Below, one piece after another: positions 1-8,597 of a stretch of 64,000 nucleotides of DNA; the first letter of the stretch is position 1, and each line of letters begins with the position of its first letter. Below the pieces are notes generated by a model. It made no database searches. It saw nothing but the letters and a program-made list of their open reading frames with translations, and was not told the origin of the DNA. The DNA is from Nocardia jinanensis (GTDB lineage Bacteria > Actinomycetota > Actinomycetes > Mycobacteriales > Mycobacteriaceae). Location of the stretch: assembly GCF_014645735.1 (NCBI RefSeq), contig NZ_BMMH01000022.1, positions 1 through 64,000 of the forward strand. The letters run 5' to 3'. The translations under genes and the position numbers were made by a program.

Positions 1-206
1 ATCGGAATAGACGGAAGGTGAAGGCAGAGATGCACCTCGACCAGCCTGAGCAGGCGCACCACTCTGTACCTGCTCAACGGTCGACGACTTCGGACGGCGT
101 GCGACACGCGCTGCGGCTCCGGGGCCGGCCCGACCACGGAGGCGGGATTTGTCACCCACCACAATATGCGAGACTCGGCATCGTGCTCGACGCCGAGGAA
201 TCTCCT

Positions 207-1067
207 GTGGACCGGATAACGCCCACGACGGGTGGTGCCGTCGATACCGCAGTTCGCCCCGGCGGTGAGCCGGACGATGCTGCCCGCCCGGCCTTCACCC
301 GATCGACGCCGAAACGTTTCCGGTTCGCGCGCCGGGCCACTGTGCGCCGGTCGCTGCGCCTACTGCACAGTTTCCGGTTCGAGCAGACCGATCCTGCCCG
401 GTTCTACGGCGGTATCGCCACCGACAGCGCCGAGCTGCTCGCCGATTTCTACGCCGATCTCACCGGCCGCGATCTGACCGGCGCCACCGTGCTCGATGTC
501 GGAGGCGGCCCAGGCTATTTCGCCGACGAGTTCGCTCGAGCCGGCGCCCGTTATATTCCGGTGGAACCCGACCCCTCGGAAATGCACGCCGCCGGGATCT
601 CGGTACCGGCCGCGGTCCGCGGTTCCGGGATGGCCCTGCCGTTCCGCGACGACGCGGTCGATATCTGTTTCTCGTCGAATGTGGCCGAGCACGTGCCGGA
701 TCCGTGGCGGATGGCCGATGAGATGGTACGGGTGACCAGACCCGGCGGAATGATCGTGCTCTCCTACACGGTGTGGCTCGGCCCGTTCGGCGGCCACGAG
801 ACCGGACCCTGGCACTACCTCGGCGGAGAGTACGCCGCCCGGCGGTATCGGCGCCGGAACGGAAAGGAGCCGAAGAACCGTTTCGGCACCTCCCTGTTCG
901 CGATCCGGGCCGCCGACGGTGTGCGCTGGTCGCGGCGCACACCCGCGCACATCGGCGTGCTGTTCCCGCGATACCACCCGCGATGGGCCTGGTGGTTGGT
1001 ACGGGTGCCCGGAATCCGGGAGCTACTGGTCAGCAATTTGGTGGTGGTCGCGAGCAAACCCGGCTGA
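207..1067 (+). CDS. SAM-dependent class I methyltransferase (Rv0224c-like)
   Basis: Probable small-molecule methyltransferase of the Rossmann class I fold; the substrate is unknown. The SAM-binding motif VLDVGGGPGYF is followed by the acidic pair EPDPSEMH and the post-I motifs SSNVAEHVPDPW and VTRPGGMIVLSYT, and the protein ends with a hydrophobic stretch (WAWWLVRVPGIRELLVSNLVVV). From memory this closely matches M. tuberculosis Rv0224c along its length. The frame is open back to base 18, but the first 60 codons look non-coding. I chose GTG 207 because GAGGA precedes it by about 7 nt and the protein then has about the family length (286 aa). It converges with the next gene with only one base between the stops. 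Confidence 0.85.
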   Translation: MDRITPTTGGAVDTAVRPGGEPDDAARPAFTRSTPKRFRFARRATVRRSLRLLHSFRFEQTDPARFYGGIATDSAELLADFYADLTGRDLTGATVLDVGGGPGYFADEFARAGARYIPVEPDPSEMHAAGISVPAAVRGSGMALPFRDDAVDICFSSNVAEHVPDPWRMADEMVRVTRPGGMIVLSYTVWLGPFGGHETGPWHYLGGEYAARRYRRRNGKEPKNRFGTSLFAIRAADGVRWSRRTPAHIGVLFPRYHPRWAWWLVRVPGIRELLVSNLVVVASKPG

Positions 1068-1068
1068 T

Positions 1069-1383
1069 CTACAGCGCCACTTGCGCGCGGCTCCGCCCGA
1101 TCCGGCCGCGCCAGCCGCTGCGGACCACCGGGTCGGCTCGGGTCCACGGTGATTCCCGAATCGCCAGCCCGACGGTTTCCAGGGTGGTGAGCCCCACCAG
1201 ATCGGCCAGGCCGCCGACCACCGCCACGGCCTCGGCGGCCTGCATAGCCGCTACAGCCTGCTCTGTGGTCAGGGTCCGTCCGGGTAGGAAGGAGACGACC
1301 CAGCCGCCGCTGCCAACGCTTTTCGCCTGATGGTCGGTCTGGTCGCTGGTCATCAACGCCCGGCCGATCACTTGCACCGCCAT
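1069..1383 (-). CDS. Conserved small hypothetical protein, 104 aa
   Basis: I do not recognise a function. The protein (MAVQVIGRALMTSDQTDHQ...) has an Ala/Val-rich helical middle (EQAVAAMQAAEAVAVVGGLADLVG) and a basic C-terminus (SGWRGRIGRSRAQ), with no signal peptide. The ATG at 1383 is preceded by GGGAGAGGTG at good spacing; the open frame upstream of it is AT-richer and looks non-coding. The stop abuts that of the convergent methyltransferase. Small soluble proteins of this type are common hypotheticals in Nocardia and Streptomyces. Confidence 0.6.
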   Translation of the reverse strand: MAVQVIGRALMTSDQTDHQAKSVGSGGWVVSFLPGRTLTTEQAVAAMQAAEAVAVVGGLADLVGLTTLETVGLAIRESPWTRADPVVRSGWRGRIGRSRAQVAL

Positions 1384-1723
1384 GAACACCTCTCCCAATC
1401 GCGGGTATTCGGTTCGATGAATGGAGCGAGCTGATATCTGGCTAACAGCATGCGCCCTCCAGCAACAAAACGCAATAGTGCGTTCGATGAAATACGAACC
1501 GCGAGGTCGGATTTCGGAGTAACGACCATCTGGTCTAATAACACACGGACGGCTGATCCGAGGGGAGAATTCGCGAATTCTCTTCGCGTGCGGCATGACA
1601 CCCGTACACACCGAAAGTGTGCCACAGCCTGCGGTTTCGGCCGTGCCCGAAACGCCGGACACACGAAAGAGCGGCTACAGCAGACGATCTCGGGCGCCGG
1701 AGCGAGAAAATTCGGGTAACGAA

Positions 1724-1906
1724 CTAATCGGTAGTCAGCAATGCGCGCAGCACTGGCTGATCGCCGGTCATCGGGTCCTCGACCGCGACCACCTCGACCC
1801 GCCAGCCGTCCGGAAGGGCCGATTGCAGCCGGCCCGCGACGCGGTGCAGCGGTGTACTCACCGGGGTATCACCGGAAGATTCCGGGGTGATGAACCCGTC
1901 GGCCAT
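1724..1906 (-). CDS. Small hypothetical protein, 60 aa
   Basis: Short ORF beginning MADGFITPESSGDTPVST and ending in a compact alpha/beta-like stretch (GWRVEVVAVEDPMTGDQPVLRALL). The ATG at 1906 has a GAGAGGTGG ribosome-binding site about 10 nt upstream, much like the GAGAGGTG before the next small gene on this strand (1069-1383), which supports both as real. No family is recognised. About 340 bp of apparently non-coding, AT-richer DNA separates the two. Confidence 0.5.
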   Translation of the reverse strand: MADGFITPESSGDTPVSTPLHRVAGRLQSALPDGWRVEVVAVEDPMTGDQPVLRALLTTD

Positions 1907-2090
1907 ATTCCAACCACCTCTCAGGGGTGATCGGCTCGGTCACGAACAGCTGCGGGTGAGCCGATCGGGCGATATCAGGACGGTCCAATCGGGAATGCGT
2001 GGTCGTGAGATCCAGACACATCCAGAATAAGACACACGACCTCGTCGAACCCGCCCCCGCACCGGCGAACACCCCTGCCCGTGGCACAAC

Positions 2091-2125
2091 GCGACCCGCG
2101 GCGAAAGTTGCTCGCCGCGGGTCGC
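2091..2125 (-). terminator. Hairpin terminator downstream of pckG
   Basis: Perfect 14-bp inverted repeat (arms 2091-2104 and 2112-2125, GCGACCCGCGGCGA) with a 7-nt loop, lying 50 bases beyond the pckG stop in the direction of transcription. There is no clear U-tract, as is common in high-GC actinobacteria. Confidence 0.7.
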
Positions 2126-2175
2126 CGGTGGGAATCCATCGGGTCACCCGGGCCGCAGCCGGATGACCGCGGTGC

Positions 2176-4008
2176 TCACTGCACGCGCTGTTTGAGCGCC
2201 TCGAACTCGTCGCGCACACCCGAGGGCAGCTTGTCGCCGACGAATTCGAACCACTCCTCGATGAGCGGGATCTCGGCCCGCCATTCGTCCACGTTCACCG
2301 CGAGCGCCGCGTCGACATCGGCGGCTTTCACGTCCAGCCCGGCCAGATCCATCTGAGCGGCGGTCGGCACATGGCCGATCGCGGTGCTCTCGGCATCGGC
2401 GGAACCCTCGATCCGGCCGACGATCCACTCCAGCACCCGGGAGTTCTCGCCGAAGCCGGGCCACAGGAAACGGCCGTCGTCACCGCGCCGGAACCAGTTC
2501 ACGTAGAAGATCTTGGGCAGTTTGGCCGAATCGGCGTTCTTGCCCAGATTGATCCAGTGGCCCAGGTAGTCGCCCACGTGGTAACCGAGGAACGGCAGCA
2601 TGGCCATCGGGTCGCGGCGCACGGTGCCGACCTTGCCCTCGGCGGCCGCGGTCTGCTCCGACGACAGCGTGGCGCCCATGAACACGCCGTGCTGCCAATC
2701 GAAGGACTCGGTCACCAGCGGCACGGTGGTCTTGCGGCGGCCGCCGAACAGGATCGCCGAGATCGGCACACCCTTCGGGTCGTCCCATTCGGGGGCCAGC
2801 GTCGGGCACTGCGACATGGGGGTGCAGTACCGGGAGTTGGGGTGCGCGGCCAGCGTCTCGGTCTCCCGCAGGTACCAGTCGTTGCCCTTCCAGTCGGTCA
2901 GGTGATCGGGCTCGCCCTCCAAGCCCTCCCACCACACATCGTTGTCGTCGGTGCGCGCGACATTCGTGTAGACGGTGTTACCGGCCTCCAGCGTCTCCAT
3001 GGCGTTGGGGTTGGAGGAACGGTTGGTACCGGGCGCGACACCGAAGAAACCGAACTCCGGGTTCACCGCGTACAGGCGGCCGTCCTCACCGAAACGCATC
3101 CAGGCGATATCGTCGCCCAAGGTCTCCGCGCGCCAACCCGGCACGGTCGGCTGGATCATGGCGAGGTTGGTCTTACCGCAGGCGCTGGGGAACGCCGCCG
3201 CGACGTAGTAGGCCTTGTTCTCCGGAGAGATCAGCTTGAGGATGAGCATGTGCTCGGCCAGCCAGCCCTCGTCGTGGGCCATGGCCGAGGCGATCCGCAG
3301 CGAGTAGCACTTCTTGCCGAGCAGCGCGTTCCCGCCGTAGCCGGAACCGTAGCTCCAGATCTCGCGATCCTCGGGGAAGTGGGTGATGTACTTGGTGTCG
3401 TTGCACGGCCACGGGACGTCGGCCTGGCCCTCGGCCAGCGGCGCGCCCACCGAATGCAGTGCCTTCACGAAGGGCCGATCCGCGCCCAGCGAGTCCAGCG
3501 CCGCCTGGCCCATCCGGGTCATCACCCGCATGGAGACCACGACGTATTCCGAATCGGTGATCTCGACGCCCAGTTTGGGGTCGTCGGCGCCGAGCGGGCC
3601 CATGCAGAACGGCACCACGTACATGGTGCGGCCCTTCATCGAGCCCCGGTAGAGCTCGGTCATGGTGGCCCGCATCTCCGCGGGTTCGACCCAGTTGTTG
3701 GTCGGCCCGGCGTCGGCCGCGGTCTTCGAACAGATGAAGGTGCGCGATTCGACCCGGGCCACGTCGGAAGGATCGGATAAAGCCAGGAAAGAATTCGGCT
3801 TCTTCTTCTCGTCGAGCTTCTGGAATGTGCCCGCCTCGACGAGCTGAGTGGTGAGCCGGTCCCATTCCGCGTCGGAACCGTCCGCCCAGACGACTCGCTC
3901 CGGCTGAGTCAGTTCGGCGACCTCCTGAACCCAGGCGAGCAGTTCGCTGTGTTCGGTCGGCGCGGTGCCGTCGGATCCACGAAGACCGGGAATGGTCGCT
4001 GAGGTCAT
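2176..4008 (-). CDS. pckG: Phosphoenolpyruvate carboxykinase (GTP)
   Basis: Converts oxaloacetate and GTP to phosphoenolpyruvate and CO2 for gluconeogenesis and anaplerotic balance; cytosolic. The 610-aa protein (family about 600 aa) carries the GTP-type signatures: the kinase P-loop FPSACGKTN near residue 280, the metal-binding GDDIAW soon after, and PEFGFFGVAPGTN. ATG 4008 was chosen because AGGAGAA precedes it and the frame upstream encodes an unlikely leader. It lies next to the GTPase-like pair as in mycobacteria. About 240 bp of leader and promoter region separate it from the upstream gene, and a strong hairpin follows the stop. Confidence 0.97.
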   Translation of the reverse strand: MTSATIPGLRGSDGTAPTEHSELLAWVQEVAELTQPERVVWADGSDAEWDRLTTQLVEAGTFQKLDEKKKPNSFLALSDPSDVARVESRTFICSKTAADAGPTNNWVEPAEMRATMTELYRGSMKGRTMYVVPFCMGPLGADDPKLGVEITDSEYVVVSMRVMTRMGQAALDSLGADRPFVKALHSVGAPLAEGQADVPWPCNDTKYITHFPEDREIWSYGSGYGGNALLGKKCYSLRIASAMAHDEGWLAEHMLILKLISPENKAYYVAAAFPSACGKTNLAMIQPTVPGWRAETLGDDIAWMRFGEDGRLYAVNPEFGFFGVAPGTNRSSNPNAMETLEAGNTVYTNVARTDDNDVWWEGLEGEPDHLTDWKGNDWYLRETETLAAHPNSRYCTPMSQCPTLAPEWDDPKGVPISAILFGGRRKTTVPLVTESFDWQHGVFMGATLSSEQTAAAEGKVGTVRRDPMAMLPFLGYHVGDYLGHWINLGKNADSAKLPKIFYVNWFRRGDDGRFLWPGFGENSRVLEWIVGRIEGSADAESTAIGHVPTAAQMDLAGLDVKAADVDAALAVNVDEWRAEIPLIEEWFEFVGDKLPSGVRDEFEALKQRVQ

Positions 4009-4249
4009 GAAAATTCTCCTGAAATGGGCGGCGAAGGTTGCCTCCGCCCTGGCCCTTGGGCCCGTGACCAGCGCGAAAACACCTAGCGCCACCATTGGCG
4101 GGTAAGGCTTCCGCAACGGTCCATCCTGTGCACCGCCGGATCGAGGCAGTGTACTCAGGGCGAAGCGGACGCCCAGGTTCCTGTCTAGAGGTTAACGCGG
4201 TATTGCGCCCCCTATGGAATCGGGTTGCCGATCTATAGGGGTGGACAAA

Positions 4250-5815
4250 CTAATTTCCGGAAGCCGGTGTCCACTGCTCCAGTATCTGCCTGTCGCGGGC
4301 GCAGGCGGCGAGCCGGCCGGGTTGTCCGGTGGTGACGCGGCGCAATGCCGTCTCGAGTTCGGCGACCCGGCGATCCACATCCACCATGCCCGCCGCCGCG
4401 GCCCGCACCATTTCGTCGGACAGGTCGGATTCGGTCTCCACCAGCGCCGTCACCGCCCGCTGCTCGAGCTGCGCTTTCACATTCGCCACCGCGTCGGCGA
4501 CCCATTGCCGCAGGTGATCACGGTCGGCGAGCTGGCGGCGCGCCCGCACCACCCACGCGGCCGCGCCCGCGCCGAGCAGCAGCGTGAACGGAACGCTGGC
4601 CGCGTCGAGGGCCGGTACCAATGCCAGCGGAGACACCATCAGCCGTCCCAGACCGACGCCGGCCGAGGCGCCCAGCACGATCATGAGGTGATCTTCGACA
4701 CCCCCGCGCCGGGGTTGCGGATCAGGACCGAGCGTGGGCGCCGGCTCGTACCGGAGCGCCGATGCGCCCTCCGGTGGTGCCACGCTCGCGGGGTGCGCGG
4801 TCGCTGCCCGTACCCGCAATTCGGTCAGCCGGGCGGCGATATCCAGATCCACCGTCGCGGTCAGCTGACCCACCGCCTGTCGCAGTCGCTCCGGGAAAGC
4901 ACGGCGGCCCGCCCCGTCCATACTGTCGAGTTCGGCCCGGGCCTCGGTATGCAGCGCCCGGACCCGGGAACCGACCTGGGTGAGCAGATCGACCCGGGCC
5001 AGATTGATCTGGGCGCGCAGCGTGGACACCGCCACCGCGCGACCGCCGTCGCGATCGGCCAGCAGCCGGGCCCGTTCCCCCCGCAGCAATTCCGCCTCGG
5101 TACCCGACCGCAGCAGCGCTTCCTCCTGCACGATGCGCTCCCGGGTACCGGCGACGACCTGCGCGACCGCCGCCGTACGCCGCGCGGCCGCGGTCGAGGT
5201 ATCGGTGGTGAACTCGACCAGCCGGGCGTGCAGCGCCGCGAGCCCGGAACGATCGAGCAAGGTCGAATCGGCGCCGGTCCGCGCGGCCATGGCCAGGCGG
5301 GCCGAGACGGGCACGATCTCGCAGTCCAGATCCGCGGCGGCCAGCAACCCGGCGCTGCGATCCCGGACCAGCTGCCAGTCCTTGTGCGCATGGGTGCCGT
5401 TCAGCACCAGCAGCACCCGCGCCCCCTCGGCACACAACCGGCGCACAGTGTCCAGCTCCGCCGCGCCGATAACCACTCCGGCGTCCAGGATCAGCAGCAC
5501 CACCGCTCCCGGCACCGCGCTCACCCACGGATCGGACGTGGGCGCGCTCAGATCTATACGCGGTTCGATACGGGTCAGCTCGGTGCGCAGCAGGGCGGTA
5601 TTGGCATCGTCGGCGCCGACGAGCCGGATCTGCGCGGCGGTGCCGGTCACCGACATCGTGCGCAACAGGCCCATCCCCTGTGGATTCCAGCGCGCCACCA
5701 CCTCGGCGACCCGGTCGGGCAGTCCGTGTTCGGCCGGAACCGTAGCCTCGCTCACCGAGTCCCGGGAGGTTTCCGGGAGACCCGCGTCCGCCGGACCCCG
5801 GTCAGAGTCCGACAC
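4250..5815 (-). CDS. GTPase-like membrane protein (Rv0210-like)
   Basis: Conserved actinobacterial protein of unknown role, 521 aa. The N-terminal third resembles a dynamin-type G domain (VVLLILDAGVVIGAAEL, then VLLVLNGTHAHKDW, a degenerate NKxD), but no P-loop is visible. A long alpha-helical, Arg/Glu-rich region follows, then a hydrophobic hairpin near residue 390-440 (LMIVLGASAGVGLG and FTLLLGAGAAAWVV), then another helical segment. The GTG start overlaps the end of the upstream partner by 14 nt, so the two are translationally coupled and may form a complex. Position matches M. tuberculosis Rv0210; this identification is from gene order and recall. Confidence 0.8.
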   Translation of the reverse strand: MSDSDRGPADAGLPETSRDSVSEATVPAEHGLPDRVAEVVARWNPQGMGLLRTMSVTGTAAQIRLVGADDANTALLRTELTRIEPRIDLSAPTSDPWVSAVPGAVVLLILDAGVVIGAAELDTVRRLCAEGARVLLVLNGTHAHKDWQLVRDRSAGLLAAADLDCEIVPVSARLAMAARTGADSTLLDRSGLAALHARLVEFTTDTSTAAARRTAAVAQVVAGTRERIVQEEALLRSGTEAELLRGERARLLADRDGGRAVAVSTLRAQINLARVDLLTQVGSRVRALHTEARAELDSMDGAGRRAFPERLRQAVGQLTATVDLDIAARLTELRVRAATAHPASVAPPEGASALRYEPAPTLGPDPQPRRGGVEDHLMIVLGASAGVGLGRLMVSPLALVPALDAASVPFTLLLGAGAAAWVVRARRQLADRDHLRQWVADAVANVKAQLEQRAVTALVETESDLSDEMVRAAAAGMVDVDRRVAELETALRRVTTGQPGRLAACARDRQILEQWTPASGN

Positions 5816-6935
5816 TGCTCATCCGCTCCCACATGCGGACATATCCGTTGTGGACCCGGATGGCCGCGCGACGCGCGGCCGGCGACATCTCACCGGCCAC
5901 CACCGCCCGCCACCGGATGGCGCGGGCCAGCGCGTCGTCGGCGTCCTCGGGCTCCGGCCGGGGATAGCCCGCGGCCAGATGAGCGACCTCCGGGTCGACC
6001 AGACCGCCGCACAGGGCAAGCCACCGGGCCTCGTCGGTGTCCAGATATTCGGTGATCAGCGCCCGCGCCCGGCTGCGCCCGTGCGGTACCGCGCGGGCCG
6101 CCAACCGGGTCAGTTCGTCGATCAGCGTGCCGGCTCGCCGGGCTATCGCCTGCTGATAGCGCTGCCCGAGCAGTCGCGCCACCGGATCGATCCCGCTGAC
6201 CGTGTGCAGAATCTGGAGCACGGTCTGCGGCGCGAGTTCCGGTTCGCGTTCCAGCGCGGCCAGCACACACGCCAGTCCGTACAGGTCCCAGCGTTCGAGT
6301 AGTTCCGCACGTGCGGCGGTATCGGGGCCGGCGGCCGGTGAGACGAACGCCTCGGCGGATACCGTCGCCGCGGTCCCGGATTGCGCCAACCGGCGCAGCA
6401 ACGCCAGATCGGTTTCCTGGAAGGCACCGGAAACGGTCCGCGCGGCCAGCGACCCGACCACAGGGAACGCGGGCAGACCGAATTCCCGGCCGAACTGCCG
6501 GGCCGCCCCTACCGCGTCGGCCCAGCCGGTGCCGATCGCGTCGGCCTTGTTCAGCACCAGGATCGTGCGTTCCGGGCGCAACGACGCGAGAATCCGGCGG
6601 TCCCCCGGCGACGGGGTACTGGCCAGGACGTAGACGACGATATCGGCGTCCAGCACTGGATCGGGGAAGCCCGGTTCGTCCACCGGCGCGGTCTCCACCC
6701 CCGGTTGAAGCCCGAGAGCTCCGGACACCGTGGTCCGCCCGGCCCGGGTGCGCCCGGCGACCTGCGCGCGCGGCAGGGTCCGCCAGCGCTGTACCGCCAC
6801 CTCGATACCGTTCGCGATCCCCGCGTCCGTGCCGTCGCCCATCCGGAGCGCGGAGATCATCCGATCCAGCGGATCCCCCGGCCCCACCTCACGCATATAT
6901 CCGTCCGATCCCTCTACTACCGCCACGTGCCTCAC
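5802..6935 (-). CDS. GTPase-like protein with altered Walker A (Rv0209-like)
   Basis: Partner of the following gene, 377 aa. It keeps a recognisable G domain in the N-terminal half: a P-loop-like GRTRAGRTT near residue 61, a switch-like DEPGFPDP, and a perfect G4 motif NKAD near residue 131. The Walker A lysine is replaced by arginine, so nucleotide binding may be altered. The C-terminal half is helical. The start may be GTG 6935 or GTG 6926; AAGAAGGGG lies just upstream. Divergent from trmB with about 130 bp between them. The role is unknown; neighbourhood suggests an envelope or membrane-remodelling function, which is inference. Confidence 0.8.
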   Translation of the reverse strand: MRHVAVVEGSDGYMREVGPGDPLDRMISALRMGDGTDAGIANGIEVAVQRWRTLPRAQVAGRTRAGRTTVSGALGLQPGVETAPVDEPGFPDPVLDADIVVYVLASTPSPGDRRILASLRPERTILVLNKADAIGTGWADAVGAARQFGREFGLPAFPVVGSLAARTVSGAFQETDLALLRRLAQSGTAATVSAEAFVSPAAGPDTAARAELLERWDLYGLACVLAALEREPELAPQTVLQILHTVSGIDPVARLLGQRYQQAIARRAGTLIDELTRLAARAVPHGRSRARALITEYLDTDEARWLALCGGLVDPEVAHLAAGYPRPEPEDADDALARAIRWRAVVAGEMSPAARRAAIRVHNGYVRMWERMSSVGL

Positions 6936-7068
6936 CCCCTTCTTCCGGTGCGCATTCTGTCAGAACCGGGGCCCTGCCGCGGCGGGTGCGGACCGAGTCG
7001 GTCCTACCAACCGGTAGCCCCTACCGGTCCGTTGCGGCCCCGAACCGGCCATGCTGGACAATAGGGCT

Positions 7069-7869
7069 GTGAACGACGCCGTGCATCCCAGCTCCGACTC
7101 CGTTCCGGTCGCTCTCTCGGAAACATCCGGCGATACCGGCGGCCGGCAGCGACGGCATGCCGGTTCCCGCCTGTACCCGCGGGTCACCAGCTTCCGTTCC
7201 CGGCGCGGCGCGCTCACCCCCAAACAGCAGAAATCCTGGGACCGCACCTGGCCGGTACTCGGTCGCGAGGTCGCCGACGAACCGCTCGACGCCGACGCCT
7301 GGTTCGACCGGCGAGCACCGCTGGTGATAGAGATCGGCTGTGGAACCGGCACCGCGACCGCCGCGATGGCCCTGGCCGAACCCGAGCTGAACCTGATCGG
7401 GATCGAGGTGTACCGCCCCGGATTGGCCCAGCTCGTCCAGCGGATCGAGCGCGAGGAGATCGGTAATATCCGGCTACTGCGCGGCGATGCTGTAGATGTG
7501 CTGGAGAACATGATTGCTCCCGGATCGCTGACCGGCGTGCGGGTGTTCTTCCCGGACCCGTGGCCCAAGGCCCGCCACCACAAGCGCCGGCTGCTGCAGC
7601 CCGCCACCGTCGCCCTCATCGCCGACCGGTTGCGGACCGGTGGTGTGCTGCACGTGGCCACCGACCACGCCGGGTACGCCGAGCACATCGCCGCGGTCGG
7701 CGCGGCCGAACCCCTGCTCATCGGGTTGAACGAGACCACGGGCGGGACGAGCGCCGAGCAACGCGAGGCCGCGCCGATCGGTTTCGAGCGTCCGGTCACC
7801 AAATTCGAGAGCAAGGCACACACCGCCGGTAGTGCGATCAACGAGTTCATATGGGGCAAGATCGAATGA
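7069..7869 (+). CDS. trmB: tRNA (guanine-N7)-methyltransferase TrmB
   Basis: Methylates G46 of tRNA in the cytosol using SAM. Motifs seen are IEIGCGTGTATAAMA (SAM loop), the TrmB signature FFPDPWPKARHHKRRL, and TDHAGYAEHI, with the C-terminal region ending SAINEFIWGKIE. About 266 aa from GTG 7069; an ATG at 7051 is also possible. I prefer 7069 because a GACAAT hexamer sits 6 nt upstream, fitting a leaderless transcript. The stop overlaps the next start (ATGA), so trmB is the first gene of the trmB - NYN - mmpL3 operon, the same order as Rv0208c-Rv0206c. Confidence 0.95.
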   Translation: MNDAVHPSSDSVPVALSETSGDTGGRQRRHAGSRLYPRVTSFRSRRGALTPKQQKSWDRTWPVLGREVADEPLDADAWFDRRAPLVIEIGCGTGTATAAMALAEPELNLIGIEVYRPGLAQLVQRIEREEIGNIRLLRGDAVDVLENMIAPGSLTGVRVFFPDPWPKARHHKRRLLQPATVALIADRLRTGGVLHVATDHAGYAEHIAAVGAAEPLLIGLNETTGGTSAEQREAAPIGFERPVTKFESKAHTAGSAINEFIWGKIE

Positions 7870-8597
7870 TGAGCGTCAGTGAGATGGCCCCGGCCGGCGA
7901 CGAGGTTGCCGGAAGTCTGCACGATTCCGGCGACGAGGCCGTCGGCCCCGAAACCGACGGGCTGCGCCGGGTCCTGCTGGTCTGGGACGCGCCGAACCTG
8001 GACATGGGCCTGGGTGCCATCCTGGGCGGGCGGCCCACCGCCGCCTATCGGCCTCGTTTCGACGCGCTCGGCCGGTGGCTGCTGGCCCGTACCTCCGAAC
8101 TCTCGGCCGGCGAGAAGCAGCGGCTGGAACCGGAAGCCACCGTGTTCACCAATATCGCTCCCGGGACCGCGGATGTGGTCCGGCCGTGGGTCGAGGCGCT
8201 ACGCAATGTCGGTTACGCCGTCTTCGCCAAGCCGAAGATCGACGAGGATTCCGATGTCGATTCGGATATGCTCGGCCATATCGCCCAGCGCACCCGGGGT
8301 TCGGGTCTGGCCGGAATCATCGTGGCCTCGGCCGACGGCCAGGCGTTCCGCGAACCGCTCGAGCTGCTGGCCGGTGAGGGCATCCCGGTTCAGGTGCTCG
8401 GCTTCCGCGAGCACGCGAGTTGGGCAGTAACATCCGATACTCTCGAATTCGTCGACCTCGAGGACATCCCGGGAGTTTTCCGTGAACCGCTCCCACGGGT
8501 GAGCCTCGACTCGCTGCCCGACGAGGGTGCCTGGCTGCAGCCGTTCCGGCCGCTGTCGGCGCTACTCACCTCTCGCCCCGCACAAGGAGTCGCTTAA
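7866..8597 (+). CDS. NYN domain protein (Rv0207c-like)
   Basis: About 243 aa. The predicted NYN (PIN-like) fold is indicated by VLLVWDAPNLDMGLG near residue 36, a central acidic stretch DSDVDSDMLGHIAQ and IIVASADGQAFREPL, which carry the conserved Asp residues of this metal-dependent RNase family. The ATG at 7866 overlaps the trmB stop by 4 nt. It is followed by mmpL3 with no gap beyond the ribosome-binding site. Nuclease activity is a family inference; its constant place between trmB and mmpL3 suggests RNA-related or co-regulated envelope function. Confidence 0.85.
   Translation: MMSVSEMAPAGDEVAGSLHDSGDEAVGPETDGLRRVLLVWDAPNLDMGLGAILGGRPTAAYRPRFDALGRWLLARTSELSAGEKQRLEPEATVFTNIAPGTADVVRPWVEALRNVGYAVFAKPKIDEDSDVDSDMLGHIAQRTRGSGLAGIIVASADGQAFREPLELLAGEGIPVQVLGFREHASWAVTSDTLEFVDLEDIPGVFREPLPRVSLDSLPDEGAWLQPFRPLSALLTSRPAQGVA

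Noticed and set aside
2371..3780. 469-codon open frame antisense to pckG
   Set aside because: pckG is certain on the other strand; the antisense product is compositionally biased.
4214..6055. 613-codon open frame antisense to the GTPase-like pair
   Set aside because: Arg/Gln/His-rich shadow of two well-supported genes with coupled starts.
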